Positions 1-9,926 of a stretch of DNA of 64,000 nucleotides are shown piece after piece. Both the position numbers and the translations under genes were made by a program. The stretch comes from Arenicola marina (lineage: Eukaryota > Annelida > Polychaeta > Arenicolidae): assembly GCA_964019135.1 (NCBI GenBank), contig OZ025253.1, forward strand, positions 33,468,548-33,532,547. The letters are read 5' to 3'. Numbering within the stretch: position 1 is the first letter of the stretch; each line of letters begins with the position of its first letter. The notes beneath the pieces are model-generated. The model worked only from the letters and a program-made list of their open reading frames with translations. It did no database searches and was not told the origin of the DNA.

Positions 1-1860
1 ACGTTTAGGCGAGGAATATCCACCGCATAGAAAGAGGATCGAGGCCGGGTGAGGCACGGATAGGATTGAACGGTTGGGGAAGTGGGGCAAGGATAAGAGG
101 TGGGATGCTGGGGGAGGAGGGGGAAGGAATGGGGGGATGTGACAAAGGCCGAGACAGTAGGAACACTTTACGATGGCAACTTGGGGAGCTGGTTACACTC
201 GACGGACATCGTACGTCACGGTATTGTAGAGACGCCGCGAGGATCGTAACAACTGAAAGGCGCCAACATGGCCTAGTACGTACGGAACATAACCTTGGGG
301 GGAAGTGTCAATATCTTAGAGAAGGCGAATACCAACAGAGAGGCAATACCAATATACCGGTTTTCTTTGCCCCAATTTACTAATTTGATACTTAAGCAAG
401 AAATTAATGATCTCAGCTTTTAACTTAGTTTACTCTAGCTTCGTCAGGACTAACAGTGTAAGATTGCATGACACAGCGTCTGTAGCGCTAATTATGCATG
501 AATTCGTAAGCCCTCACCACGAGCAACAATTTTTAAGACACATATCCCCAATGATCGTGTAATAATCATTAGTTTGGACTGATATATTGGCAATACTAAT
601 AATGTATAAATAACTAAATTGAAAGTCATAAATGCCGTAGACACACATGTTGGCCCATCTTTTCGGCGAATTTGCCTCGATCACTCTCAAAATAACTGAT
701 GTGAGAAAGCAAAACTAGACCATTTTAATGATACTAAACTTACGTTTGTAACGTTACTGCGATGTTATCCTCATTTAAGACACAAACAATATTTCTCCAT
801 GCTGACACTGCATTGGCACCAAACGCAAACCTACTAAAGCACACGTCATAAGATGACGTAGTTGCCATGGCACCGAACGTGCTCTGAACAATACATGCTC
901 TAGATTTGCACCAGCCACGAGTGCCATGGCAACTATAGAGCCTTTTATTGTCTGTGATTTAGTCTATTTGCGAGAAAGTGTCTGCTGCCAATGGAGTCAG
1001 CATGGAGAAATATTGTTGATGAGCGGCGAGGGTTGAGCGCTGCCGGGGGTGACGATGCCTGGGTGTGGGCGATAATAAAGGATGGCGTCGGGAGGGTAAT
1101 GGGGATGGTGCATGGTCGTTGTGTAGGCTGATAACTACCGACGGGGTTTGGGCGACATATCCTGGGCGGCTTGAAGGCCTAGACCGTGGCCGGTCCTTCA
1201 TATTCATTCAAACCGGACGGAATACAAGGCGTGCTAGAGGTCGATCCCCTGTCTTGTGGAGGTGGGTGGCAGAGGGGCTTTGGATGCAGAGGGAAGGGGG
1301 TTGGTTGCGGGTTGGGAGGGGGGGGGGGGGCAGTGGATTGCCTTTGGCTTGGACTACCTGTGACATGGCACCGCTCTGCCCTTGGTCATCTCCAGTGACC
1401 CAATATGACCTTCACGGGTTACAGTGTCCTTGTCAAATAAAGCAATCCAAACAATTTCTGCAACACCCTTTTGGAAAACGAAATGCTGATGTTACCTCCC
1501 GACGTGGTAACGACAATGAACTGATATTATCGGAATTAAACGTGCGTCAACATTCAAATGAGTCGGACAAGGATTATGTCAAGTCTGCCTTTTATGATAG
1601 CCCGGCTACCGTAGAACCGCCGTTGTGTGTTTATACGGTTTTAGTTGCTTGATTGAGGCCTGGTAAGGCACGGAGCGGATGAAACGGCTGGGGCATTGGA
1701 GTAGAGATAAGAGGCAGGGACGGTTGAGAGGGGGGGGGGGGGGGTGAGAACGGTGAGTACGACTCTCAACTCAACTTCACTTTCAAACTTCACATTTCCA
1801 TCGAATCACACAAATTTACTTGATTCGTGATAGTTGCCACAGCAGATTTATTATCATGAT
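1..1860. repeat. Block H, copy 1 (non-coding)
   Basis: Long repeat block without a supportable gene. Positions about 165-345 match 28,615-28,790. Positions 373-630 match 29,385-29,695. Positions 1,030-1,230 match 30,350-30,540, and 1,600-1,850 match 30,820-31,265. The matches are collinear and broken by copy-specific indels. The block carries G-homopolymer runs at 1,318-1,330 and 1,730-1,744. Open frames here, including one of 195 codons, run through the G tracts and are not shared with the other copy, so I do not call genes. The same block restarts at the right edge of the window (63,660 onward). Confidence 0.65.
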
Positions 1861-2250
1861 TACAATAATACTGCTGCCACTGTGTAGTTCCCTTTCACAT
1901 TTGATAAAAACGGGGTTGATTGCATTCCTCTCATGTGGCGAATGATGCCAATGGAGCATCCTAATGAACTTAGTTCGCCGTCTATCAGTGGGAGATTGTC
2001 ATCCCCACGACTGGCGGCCCCTGGTGGCGGTCGCGAAGATGCTGCTTATCTTCTTGGGTTTTGTTTATGGTCGATTATCTAGAATGTTTTAATACTTTAT
2101 CCAGGTTTCTGTTGTTATGTTTTTGTCAAGAATAATTCTCATGTATCCCCTTCTGGAGCCTGCGACATAGATATGCACGTTCGTTGGCAGAGCAGTTAGC
2201 AGAGGGCGACTATTTATATTTATTTAGGCATCACGAGGCACACTTGCGAA
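1861..2250. other. Linker without a recognisable gene
   Basis: I see no coding signal here. Positions about 2,080-2,250 resemble 42,420-42,540 and 55,930-56,040, which share a 'tactttatccag' start and a 'gagcctgcga' core. The first half has no obvious second copy in the window. Confidence 0.4.
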
Positions 2251-4060
2251 TTGACGCTTTTTCGGTCATAACGAAATGCAAAGACGACTATGATTACTTC
2301 TGAAGAGCGTGCAGTGGTACATTCACAGCCAACATATAAAACATCATTGTCTGGTCTGATAACACAAATAAGTGGTGATTTACTAAGCAAAACTAACTGA
2401 ATAATTCCCGCGGTCTCTGTAGCGTCTGTTCACAGGGAATTCGCGTTATTGGAATCTCATGAAAATAACACAATGGATCAGTATGTCAATGACTCTATCT
2501 GCCCTTCCTCTCTGCGGTTTTTGTTGTATTACTGGAGAAACGTTGCTGGGAGACAGCAAGGCGTGTCCACGCAACAATGAAAACGCCGAATGAAGCATTA
2601 TGACTAGGCAGTGTACGTGTTATTGTTTATTTACACAAGAAATCAAAATTGACATGTTCCGGCCCGGGTAAGGGAGGACGCGATATAATGTGCGCCTGAT
2701 TAGTTATATTACATATGAATGGTGTTGCGCCGTCTAACATAACAGTTATGTTTTTGTGACTACGAATTGCCGCCGATGACATTTCGTTTGCAGCCACACG
2801 TAGCTTCCTTTTATAACTAATATTCAATATATGCATCGCGTCGAAATGAATTGACGAACTGAACTGGAAGTGAACTGAAATACTATTAGGAGTATAATGG
2901 TTTCGTATGGTGAAACGCGCTGAGCCCAAACAATTAAAGTACCTCGATGAAAGTCTCGTCTTGAACCAAGCCAAGTAATGGATGATGTATTGGAAAAGGC
3001 AGCTTGGTGCTTATGCATGTTTTTTTCCTAGATTATGTTCCAAAACAGTGTGCTTGTTAGCTGATATGAAGCCATTTCTTGTTAGCTAATATGAAGCCAT
3101 TTCTTGTTAGTTAATATGAAACCATTTCTTGTTATCTAATATGAAACTATTTTTTGCTAGTTAATCTGAGACCATTTCTTGTTAGTTAATATTAAACCAT
3201 TCCTTGTTAGTTGATCATGATATGAACTAGGATCGGTCAAACAGGGCGCACCATGGTGACACAAGCAACAACACAGCAGCGGTCCATATGACAGGATAGA
3301 ATAGCTAAATCCAAAATGGCGCCCGGGATCACTTAACGCCATATAAACAACAGCCATGCCATAAAGGTAAAAGGGACAACACCGAGTACAATTGCAAATA
3401 GATACTGGGAGTGACCGATTCCAGATTAAATGACAGTTTGTCACGAAATAAAGGGCCACTTTCCTTCTAACTTGAGGCTTATCGATACACTATAGTGGGA
3501 GGTTTTGTCTGGGTTCTTTGTCGCTGGTCTCAGAGCCCGTTCATCCCTTTTGGTGGTCAGGATATGACGGTAAGGCACGCAGCTGGTTACGTCGACGTCC
3601 TGTGCTGAAAGGAAACAACTTTTAACGAATAAAGTTCTACGTTTTACATCATTACACTAATGTGACACAGTCCACTCACATATTCAAAACCGAGAATATA
3701 TATGAATATCTCTGAATACAAAATTCATATTGAGATGTGGTATAAAACACGCATCCCAATGAGAAACTTATGATCAGACTGGTACACCTTATGCAAAAAA
3801 TTGTGGCTTTTCTCTCCACCAGATTATCGGTACCCGAACAGCGACTGACATATTGTTACGCATTCATTTTTTACATTAATCTTACATTTCTTACGTTAAT
3901 CCTATTAGAATAATGCAATGTGTCAATTTAATTGCAACACAACTTGAAGGATATTACATGAACAACGTCTATTGCTGGACTATAGTTTGACGTCTGTCTG
4001 TCAAAAAGCGTCTATGCGAATGATGGCTCAATCGGAGAAGGAAGAGCCAACGATACAAAG
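2250..4060. repeat. Blocks G and D, copy 1
   Basis: Non-coding repeat. It is collinear with 42,940-44,660 and 57,020-58,400, and more loosely with 20,150-21,270. Shared landmarks include 'tctgcggtttttg' near 2,510, 'gctgggagacagcaa' near 2,550 and 'tctgggttctttgtcgctgg' near 3,508. A 25-bp minisatellite lies inside it. No ORF is conserved between the copies. Confidence 0.65.
3053..3213. repeat. 25-bp minisatellite, about 6-7 units
   Basis: Tandem units beginning 'cttgttag' and ending 'atgaaaccattt' repeat every 25 bp, for example at 3,053 and 3,078. The homologous array at 43,709-43,870 has a similar number of units. The copy near 57,790-57,828 has about one unit left. The 20.6-kb copy lacks the array. 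Confidence 0.75.
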
Positions 4061-4089
4061 AATAACCATTTGACTCGTATTATATGCTA

Positions 4090-4690
4090 TCTGACCTATT
4101 TTGTCGAAAGATAAAATGGACCATAAACTTTTATCTGTCGACAATTTATTATCTGTCTGACCCTATAACATTTGTACTTTATTTGTTCATCTTAATAAAC
4201 CATTCTCTCTCTGACTGACTCCTGTGACTTTCCTGACAGTCCCAAGTAACGTAGATAGATTCGACCTACCGTTTTCTCGTTGTTGCATAAAAAGATTGGT
4301 ATCCGTTGAATCTGCAGTTTCTGACTTTAAGCATCCCTATTATTGCTCAAGAGTATGGGATAAGGGTATAATCGATTTCGTGTGAGCGATAATAGGGCTG
4401 CGGACATCAACTGTAAGATCACCAAGTGTCGTCAAACCCGAATCTTGTGTGATGACGACAAAATATCTTAGCGAGGTGGTCACTGTGCGAGAGAAAGTAA
4501 GGTGCAAGCAAACGTGGAGACTTTGTAGCATTAGTAAGTACGCCAGACGTTTGTCTTCAGCATTCCTGATTCGGTAAGGTTGTGGGACAACGCCACTGTC
4601 TAGACACTAACTGGTTGTGCGATCGACGGCGAAATATTGCACCTGTGATATTGGTGGAATGAGAATTGAGAGGAAATCTATAAATTAAGG
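4090..4690. repeat. Block J, copy 1, left part
   Basis: Matches 37,370-37,900 and 52,290-52,690 in order, including 'ggataagggtataatcgatt' near 4,360 (also near 37,570). Copies diverge by indels. There is no coding evidence. It is interrupted at 4,690 by a copy-specific insertion and resumes at about 5,574. Confidence 0.6.
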
Positions 4691-5573
4691 AGGTTCCCGG
4701 CATCACTATGGCGCCATCTGGTGAACTATGCCGCTGCGATCTGGCGATAAGCTGGTACCGCCGCTTATACTCATACTTGTAAGTGAGCGAGCGAGCGAAG
4801 TTGGGCCGCGGAACCAGGCTAATCTGGCGAATGCTCTATTGTCCGCAGCGCGTCGTCGTTTATTTCTTGTTTATGTCGCGAAACTGATGCGCTGTAAAGG
4901 GAACTTGACAGACACACGCAAGTCCAAGCAAACTAAAGAACTTATGGGGATGTATAAATATATCTTTGAACGAGCTGACAATAGCAACAAGCCGGCCAAT
5001 TACATAGCGTTGACCACACAGGCACAGTAAATCAGTGGGAGAGGCGGGGGGGGGGGGGGGGTAGGGATCCCCCACATCATCGTAGGTCTATATGCTTACA
5101 CGTTTGGTTGCTTAAATGTGTTCATGTAAATTTGATAACACCAAGTATTTTATTCAATCTTGTGAGTACTTGTCGTGTCTCTAGTTCAGCATGTTACCTA
5201 TTCCGACCCTCAGAATTACCGGCACAATTTCCATGTTCAGAGTCATTTTACCAAACAACGAGGTAGAGGACCCATATATTTTTTTCTCTTACTTGAACAA
5301 ACAAGGAGCAAGCTTCTTAGAGACAAATTTTTATTAACTTGGTCTGAACCGTTTTTTTTCTGTTGAATATTTCGTGTCGAAATTCCAAAATTCTCCACTG
5401 ACAGCCATCATAAAATTAGATGTGACCCCCTACCTATTCAACGTCATTTTGACAGAAAAGTAGGTAGAAGACATATCTTTTTTATGTTATTTTATCGTTT
5501 TGAATACACATTACTATCAGTTGAAAAAATGTCAAGAAGTTTGTCTGAAAAAAATGTAGTCTATGCATCTACC
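4691..5573. mobile_element. Copy-specific insertion flanked by TTAAGG repeats
   Basis: About 880 bp are present here but absent from the two homologous blocks, which read straight through near 37,893 and 52,680. The hexamer TTAAGG lies on both sides (4,685-4,690 and 5,574-5,579), which fits a target-site duplication of an integrated element. The interior has a 16-G run at 5,046-5,061. It carries no transposase and no convincing terminal inverted repeats. TTAA targets are used by piggyBac elements, but the termini do not clearly match that family, so I leave the class open. Confidence 0.45.
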
Positions 5574-5820
5574 TTAAGGTACCTCAAGAAAATGAGGCAG
5601 TGCGCCCATTGTAGGAGACAGTAAAATGCGTACCTTTCATGCTAAATCGCCAACATTTATAGGGAGTATTCTTACACATATTGAGCTATTTTCACTAACA
5701 AAAGTAGATATTGAAATTATTCACCATTCACCATCAAATTATTCACACCGTTTCGGGATGCCATCCAAAGCGTCGTTTTTGACCGATTATTGGTTCTATG
5801 CCATATTTCTTTAAAGATCC
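5574..5820. repeat. Block J, copy 1, right part
   Basis: Resumes homology with 37,905-38,090 and 52,685-52,840, through 'tacctcaagaaa' and the AT-rich stretch near 5,690-5,760. No gene is seen. Confidence 0.55.
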
Positions 5821-7345
5821 CGACCCAGGACGGCTTTGTTTAGAAACTCTTTAGCATTGTCACGGAGCCAACGGAACTAATGGCTTGCCGTCCCATTTTA
5901 TAGTGCGTGTAAATATTACGAGGCATAAATATCTTTTGAGTCTTTCGCATGAGTCGTCATGCCACCTGCTCCGCCCACAAACACTGTTTGTTTGTAAAGC
6001 ACGCACTGGCGGTTTGAGGGTACTCAGGCCACCGGCACCCCCACGTCCCGCAACTGCACATCGCTTGCACACGGCCTGAAAACGCAACGGCATTTTCAGC
6101 GCACGCAGGCAGCCAGCTTCTTGAGTCCTGCAAACCGCTACGCAATAAAGCGCAACGGCGATTTAGAAGGCATAGGCGTCCTCCTTGTATTATAGCTGAA
6201 CTTTCAATTATGGATATGCGGCATCCCAGCCATTGGGGATAGGTTCTCAAGCGTATCTCTATCGCGAACCCAACGAACCAGCTTGCCTATGGCACAGTAC
6301 AATGTGCAGTAACCAGGTATTATTTATTGATAGGATGATATTTACGGCGCAACATGCTGATCAATCAGTAACAGTTACGTTGGCGTGGATTCAAACCCAC
6401 CCGCTGACTTTGGTGGCCCAACGGGCGATAACACCGTTGAAATTGCCACAATTAAGTCGTATCAGACATTTTGTGACAGTTTATGACACCGGTAAAGTCA
6501 GTCAGGGGGAAGATGTGTTTCATGCCCTTGTCAGCGCACTCTCATCACAGAGCGCGCCACCTGTCCCCTTATTCACGCCCTCCCTCCTCAGTAATCCCAA
6601 TTACTGTGACGGACGATGCCATTGTCTTCGGCTGCATTGCGCGGTGATTGCCCGCAAACCTGGGCCGCTGAGGGAGACAATATGGGAGAGAGTAACATGA
6701 CAAAAACGAAGGAGCTTAGCGGAGGATCACTGGTCGCAGGCAAAAAGGAAAAGGAAAAAGAAATTTCCGGAGGCGTGTGTGGAAGGGAGAGGGTGCGAGG
6801 CATGGAGAGCCCTTGGGACTGGCCAGAACGTAAGGGCGTTATAGTTCACGTTCCGGAGCCATATCGATGCTCTGACCTTGGTGGTGAATGTGATGTTGGT
6901 GGGTTTGGTGACCTTGGCCTCTCTAGATCCATTTAGTGGTGAAATGTTGAGCGCGGCGGATGTACGAGTCGCCCCCTATCGGTTCCCACACCGGAGCCTA
7001 CATCCTATTTACGTCATTGTGAAGTCCATTAGGGCAATCCGTGATTTGCCTCATATCCTCTGTATGCGAGGGGGCCGAATGTGTTAGCTGATCTAGACCC
7101 CCATATGCCCATCCCCGCCCCCCACAACCCCTGAGCAAGTACCTTCAGTGTCACCTCTTGTGAAGAGACAAACCGTCAAACAAAAACCCAAACCTTACAA
7201 CAAGTCTTAATGCGACCTTGAGCATGATGTCCAGCCAATGGAACCAACTGGCCTCGGCGGTCTGGGACCGTGGCTCATCATACAACGTATATGAATCTAG
7301 AGTGGATGTCTGCAATTTGGTCAGCCTGTCGAAAATACAATGACT
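5821..7345. repeat. Block A, copy 1
   Basis: Repeat block shared with 31,265-31,945 (truncated), 38,205-40,860 (carrying a LINE insertion) and 52,955-54,370. Landmarks are 'cacggagccaacgga' near 5,861, 'gattcaaacccacccgctga' near 6,389 and 'gcttagcggaggatcactgg' near 6,714. Several 60-155-codon frames exist, but the copies differ by frameshifts, so none is a credible gene. Confidence 0.65.
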
Positions 7346-7349
7346 ATAA

Positions 7350-7578
7350 AGCAGCGAACACACGGTCCGTTTTTTGCATGCGTCGCCGGGTCGGCCAGCG
7401 TCGTGCGTCGTCCGTCTTAAAGGGATCCACTATAATTCAACGGAGCGAACACACGAGTCCGCGCTCAGGTCCGTCGCGTTCTCCGGCTGCGTCGACTTCG
7501 GTCTGGGACCGAATTTGACGCACGCACAACGCACGACGCAGCGACGCATGCAAAAAAACGGACCGTGTGTTCGCTGCT
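7350..7578. mobile_element. PIF/Harbinger-like MITE
   Basis: A 229-bp unit with inverted termini of about 37 bp. The left end at 7,350 begins 'agcagcgaacacacggtccg', and the right end at 7,578 is its reverse complement; the arms differ mainly by one T in the T-run that follows. It is flanked by TAA on both sides (7,347-7,349 and 7,579-7,581). A 3-bp TWA target duplication and no coding capacity fit a non-autonomous PIF/Harbinger element; the superfamily call is inference. A partial extra copy of the terminal motif lies near 7,440-7,465. Confidence 0.7.
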
Positions 7579-7581
7579 TAA

Positions 7582-7875
7582 GACAAATTGTGAGAACTAC
7601 TGTGATTATTTAAATGTGTGGGAAATGTTTATTTTATTTACTTTTGCAGGAAACACTGGTGATGCATTAAGCTTGTTTTAAATTGTTTTTTATCAAGTAT
7701 TACTTTATTTTGTTAAAAGCACTTGCCTCAAACGTGCTTGAAATATGATAGCAATTAAATTGAAACTCTAAATATACTAGTCACATATGCTGAATGCCTG
7801 AAATACGCTAAAATTAGAACGATGACTAATTACAAAACGTAATTAATCAAGAAGCCCGGAAGCTAGTTGGCATGG
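7582..7875. repeat. Block A-C linker, target of the LTR insertion
   Basis: AT-rich repeat DNA homologous to 31,960-32,176 and in part to 40,855-41,000. The match continues on the far side of the LTR element at 18,044, so these two pieces were contiguous before insertion. Confidence 0.65.
7872..7875. repeat. Target-site duplication, left (ATGG)
   Basis: ATGG here and ATGG at 18,040-18,043 flank the LTR element exactly outside its TG...CA ends. Four-base duplications are within the normal range for Ty3/Gypsy integrases. Confidence 0.85.
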
Positions 7876-8075
7876 TGTGAAGTCCACCCCTTTGGTGTCA
7901 ATTAATTATTATTAATTAATCAACTTATCGACCGCCAATTACAAAGGGAGTGAACTACAGGGACAGTTGTGACTGGATAGGTCGGTCCGGCCAGGGCGTG
8001 TACGGTCTCCTGGGCTTGGGCCTTATCTTCGAATAAAACAATAGGCAGAGTCGGAACTGAATCAGATTCTATGGC

Positions 8076-8081
8076 TTTATT
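8076..8081 (-). promoter_or_regulatory. Candidate polyadenylation signal AATAAA
   Basis: The reverse complement of 'tttatt' gives AATAAA about 200 bp before the LTR's downstream end. That is a plausible place for the R/U5 boundary. The same signal is in the 5' LTR at 16,783-16,788. No mapping data are available, so the R region itself is not assigned. Confidence 0.45.
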
Positions 8082-8239
8082 GTGATATTCCAACAATTTA
8101 ATAAATACAGATCAAAAGACAAAATAGTACTTCTCGTTTCCAATGGTTAAAATCTAAATGTCGTCATCTAAATAATGGAGGTATTCCATGGTGAACTGAT
8201 TGCACATTTCTGTAATTTGCGATAATCCGGGTAAATTAA

Positions 8240-8445
8240 TACTAAATAATCCAAAGTAATCCAAAGTGAATAATAATCCGATGTAATCCAAAATAATCCA
8301 AAGTGAAAAGTAATCCGAAGTAATCCAAAATAATCCAAAGTGAAAAGTAATCCGAAGTAATCCAAAATAATCCAAAGTGAAAAGTAATCCGAAGTAATCC
8401 AAAATAATCCAAAGTGAAAAGTAATCCGAAGTAATCCAGATGAAT
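8240..8445. repeat. 37-bp minisatellite inside the 3' LTR
   Basis: The motif starting 'gtgaaaagtaatccgaag' recurs at 8,303, 8,340, 8,377 and 8,414, which is exactly 37 bp apart. Degenerate shorter units built on 'taatccaaag' flank it. An identical array is in the other LTR at 16,947-17,152. Confidence 0.85.
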
Positions 8446-9332
8446 AAAACTAAACGATATTCCAAGTGAATAACACAACTAACAATAATCCACGCCAATA
8501 ATACAGGTGATATTCCAAAGTGTGAAACCAACTAGCTCTCCTCTCGGACCGCTAAGAGTAGCGTTCCCACAATATAAAATATAAAATACTTTCCAAGTTT
8601 TGCTCGCATCATTTCGCTTAAACCAACTTGTTACATTACTTCCTCTCACTCTGCTGTAAAACTGTTCTCTCCCCTCGTGCGTCGGGCGGCGGGGTTTTTA
8701 TGGGGGATCCGGATGTCACTCCAGATTTTAGGCTCCTCCCATCGGGAAGGCGGCTGGTCGGACTACCCCCACACACCCTGTACCGCCTGTCGGCACGACG
8801 CCAAAAACTGTTCCTCTATCCCAAGTTTAGGGAAGAGCTTAATCCGTCCGGGGCGATAGGGCGCGGTCGCCTGTGCCTGGCACTGGCTATCACACGCTAT
8901 ACGCCCTGCCTCACCACCCTCCCCCTCACGCCACCTGTTTACGGGATCCAGACTTTGGACCGGCGTCAGGATTAGATATCCCCAGGCACCTATTACGTGG
9001 CAGAAAAACATCATGCGGGATCCCGACGGAGTGTGGGATGGGGGTGGTGTGAACGAACGGGGACGCTAGGCTGTGGTAGGGGTAAGACCAGTCTTCCGGA
9101 TCTGGCTACCACACAGTGAGTACTGCTTTCATAACTGCGTAATAGACATTGCCAGCCGTCTAACATAGTGCGTAAATATTAAAATATTAATGTGCTATGG
9201 TCATTAACACAGACCATGCCCAAACTCATAATTGCGTAAATATGAATCGATTACAAATTGATTAATAAATGAATAAGAAAATACCACAAAATAAAGGCGA
9301 GGTCGGAGAGAGGCCCGAGCGAGACCTTTACA

Positions 9333-9346
9333 CACCTCCCTCCCTT
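9333..9346 (-). promoter_or_regulatory. Polypurine tract
   Basis: On the element strand the bases just before the 3' LTR read AAGGGAGGGAGGTG. This is a purine-rich run directly abutting the LTR start, as required for plus-strand priming in LTR retroelements. Only the second-last base is not a purine. Confidence 0.8.
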
Positions 9347-9533
9347 AAATTAAAACTACATGGTTTTAATAATGTATTTTCGCATGAATACCTGTACAAC
9401 AACACCAGTGCAGCGCAGTGCACTATAGAGCAACCGAAGGCTCATCGCGCGTAAATCACAACACCGGAGTAATATCATAAACACAGAAATAAAACGCAGC
9501 GATGTACACACAATATAGAGCTACGTGTACCAT
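9347..9533 (-). other. 3' untranslated region of the element
   Basis: 187 bp between the last substantial ORF and the polypurine tract. It contains one tiny frame (9,456-9,533, 25 codons, hydrophobic) whose ATG directly follows the stop of the preceding ORF. I do not call it a gene. Confidence 0.5.
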
Positions 9534-9926
9534 TTACGCGGGGGAATCACATTCCATAGGTGCGTCATTGGGAACCACCACGTCATGGGGCATGCATGGG
9601 CGTTTGCAAGCGATAACGTCGCCAGGGACAGAAGCAGATCGTTTACTGAGTCCGGACATGCGAAAGGGATGACCGAAGTGAAGGGGAAGACCGATAGGCT
9701 GGGAGGCCTTGGGGTCGTACGTGACGGGGTCCGAGATTACAGGACGCCGTGAAGCACCGTGAGTGGCACAAACCTTCGCAATGCAGTCCCGGAGGCACTT
9801 CTGATAGACGCAGTAGGCGGTCACGAGGATTGCCGACAGTACCACGACAACGATGCTGATCGTGTAGGTTGTCTTATTACGACTGAAGGCATAGGGGGGA
9901 ATGACCTCTACCTTGTTCAGCGGCAT
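9534..9926 (-). CDS. Env transmembrane anchor and cytoplasmic tail (after in-frame stop)
   Basis: 130 codons in the same frame as the Env ectodomain, separated from it by one TAA that is immediately followed by this ATG (TAAATG). Residues about 22-41 are a strongly hydrophobic stretch (core SIVVVVLSAILV), a clear membrane span. After it come Cys-containing juxtamembrane residues and a tail of about 89 residues. Class I fusion proteins need this anchor on the same chain as the fusion subunit. So either the TAA is an inactivating or readthrough codon, or the anchor is made separately by reinitiation. Together with the upstream ORF, the total length (about 640 codons) fits the usual size of baculovirus F-type proteins. 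The frame relation is seen; function is inferred. Confidence 0.7.
   Translation of the reverse strand: MPLNKVEVIPPYAFSRNKTTYTISIVVVVLSAILVTAYCVYQKCLRDCIAKVCATHGASRRPVISDPVTYDPKASQPIGLPLHFGHPFRMSGLSKRSASVPGDVIACKRPCMPHDVVVPNDAPMECDSPA

Larger units (their letters stand above)
7876..9332 (-). repeat. 3' LTR
   Basis: 1,457 bp, beginning TGTG and ending TTACA on the plus strand. It corresponds base for base to 16,583-18,039 (constant offset 8,707) in every segment I compared. In element direction it starts TGTAAAGG next to the polypurine tract. It contains a 37-bp minisatellite and a candidate AATAAA signal. Apparent ORFs of up to 125 codons within it are products of the minisatellite and are not called. 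Confidence 0.95.

Noticed and set aside
1065-1652. 195-codon plus-strand frame
   Set aside because: Runs through a 13-G homopolymer and is not preserved in the homologous block near 30.4 kb.
4691-5573. piggyBac element
   Set aside because: TTAA is present at both edges, but the termini do not form convincing inverted repeats and there is no transposase.
8154-8531. 125-codon minus-strand frame rich in D-Y-F-G-L in the LTR (and its twin at 16,861-17,238)
   Set aside because: It is the translation of the 37-bp minisatellite; the array is open in more than one frame and lies in the LTR.
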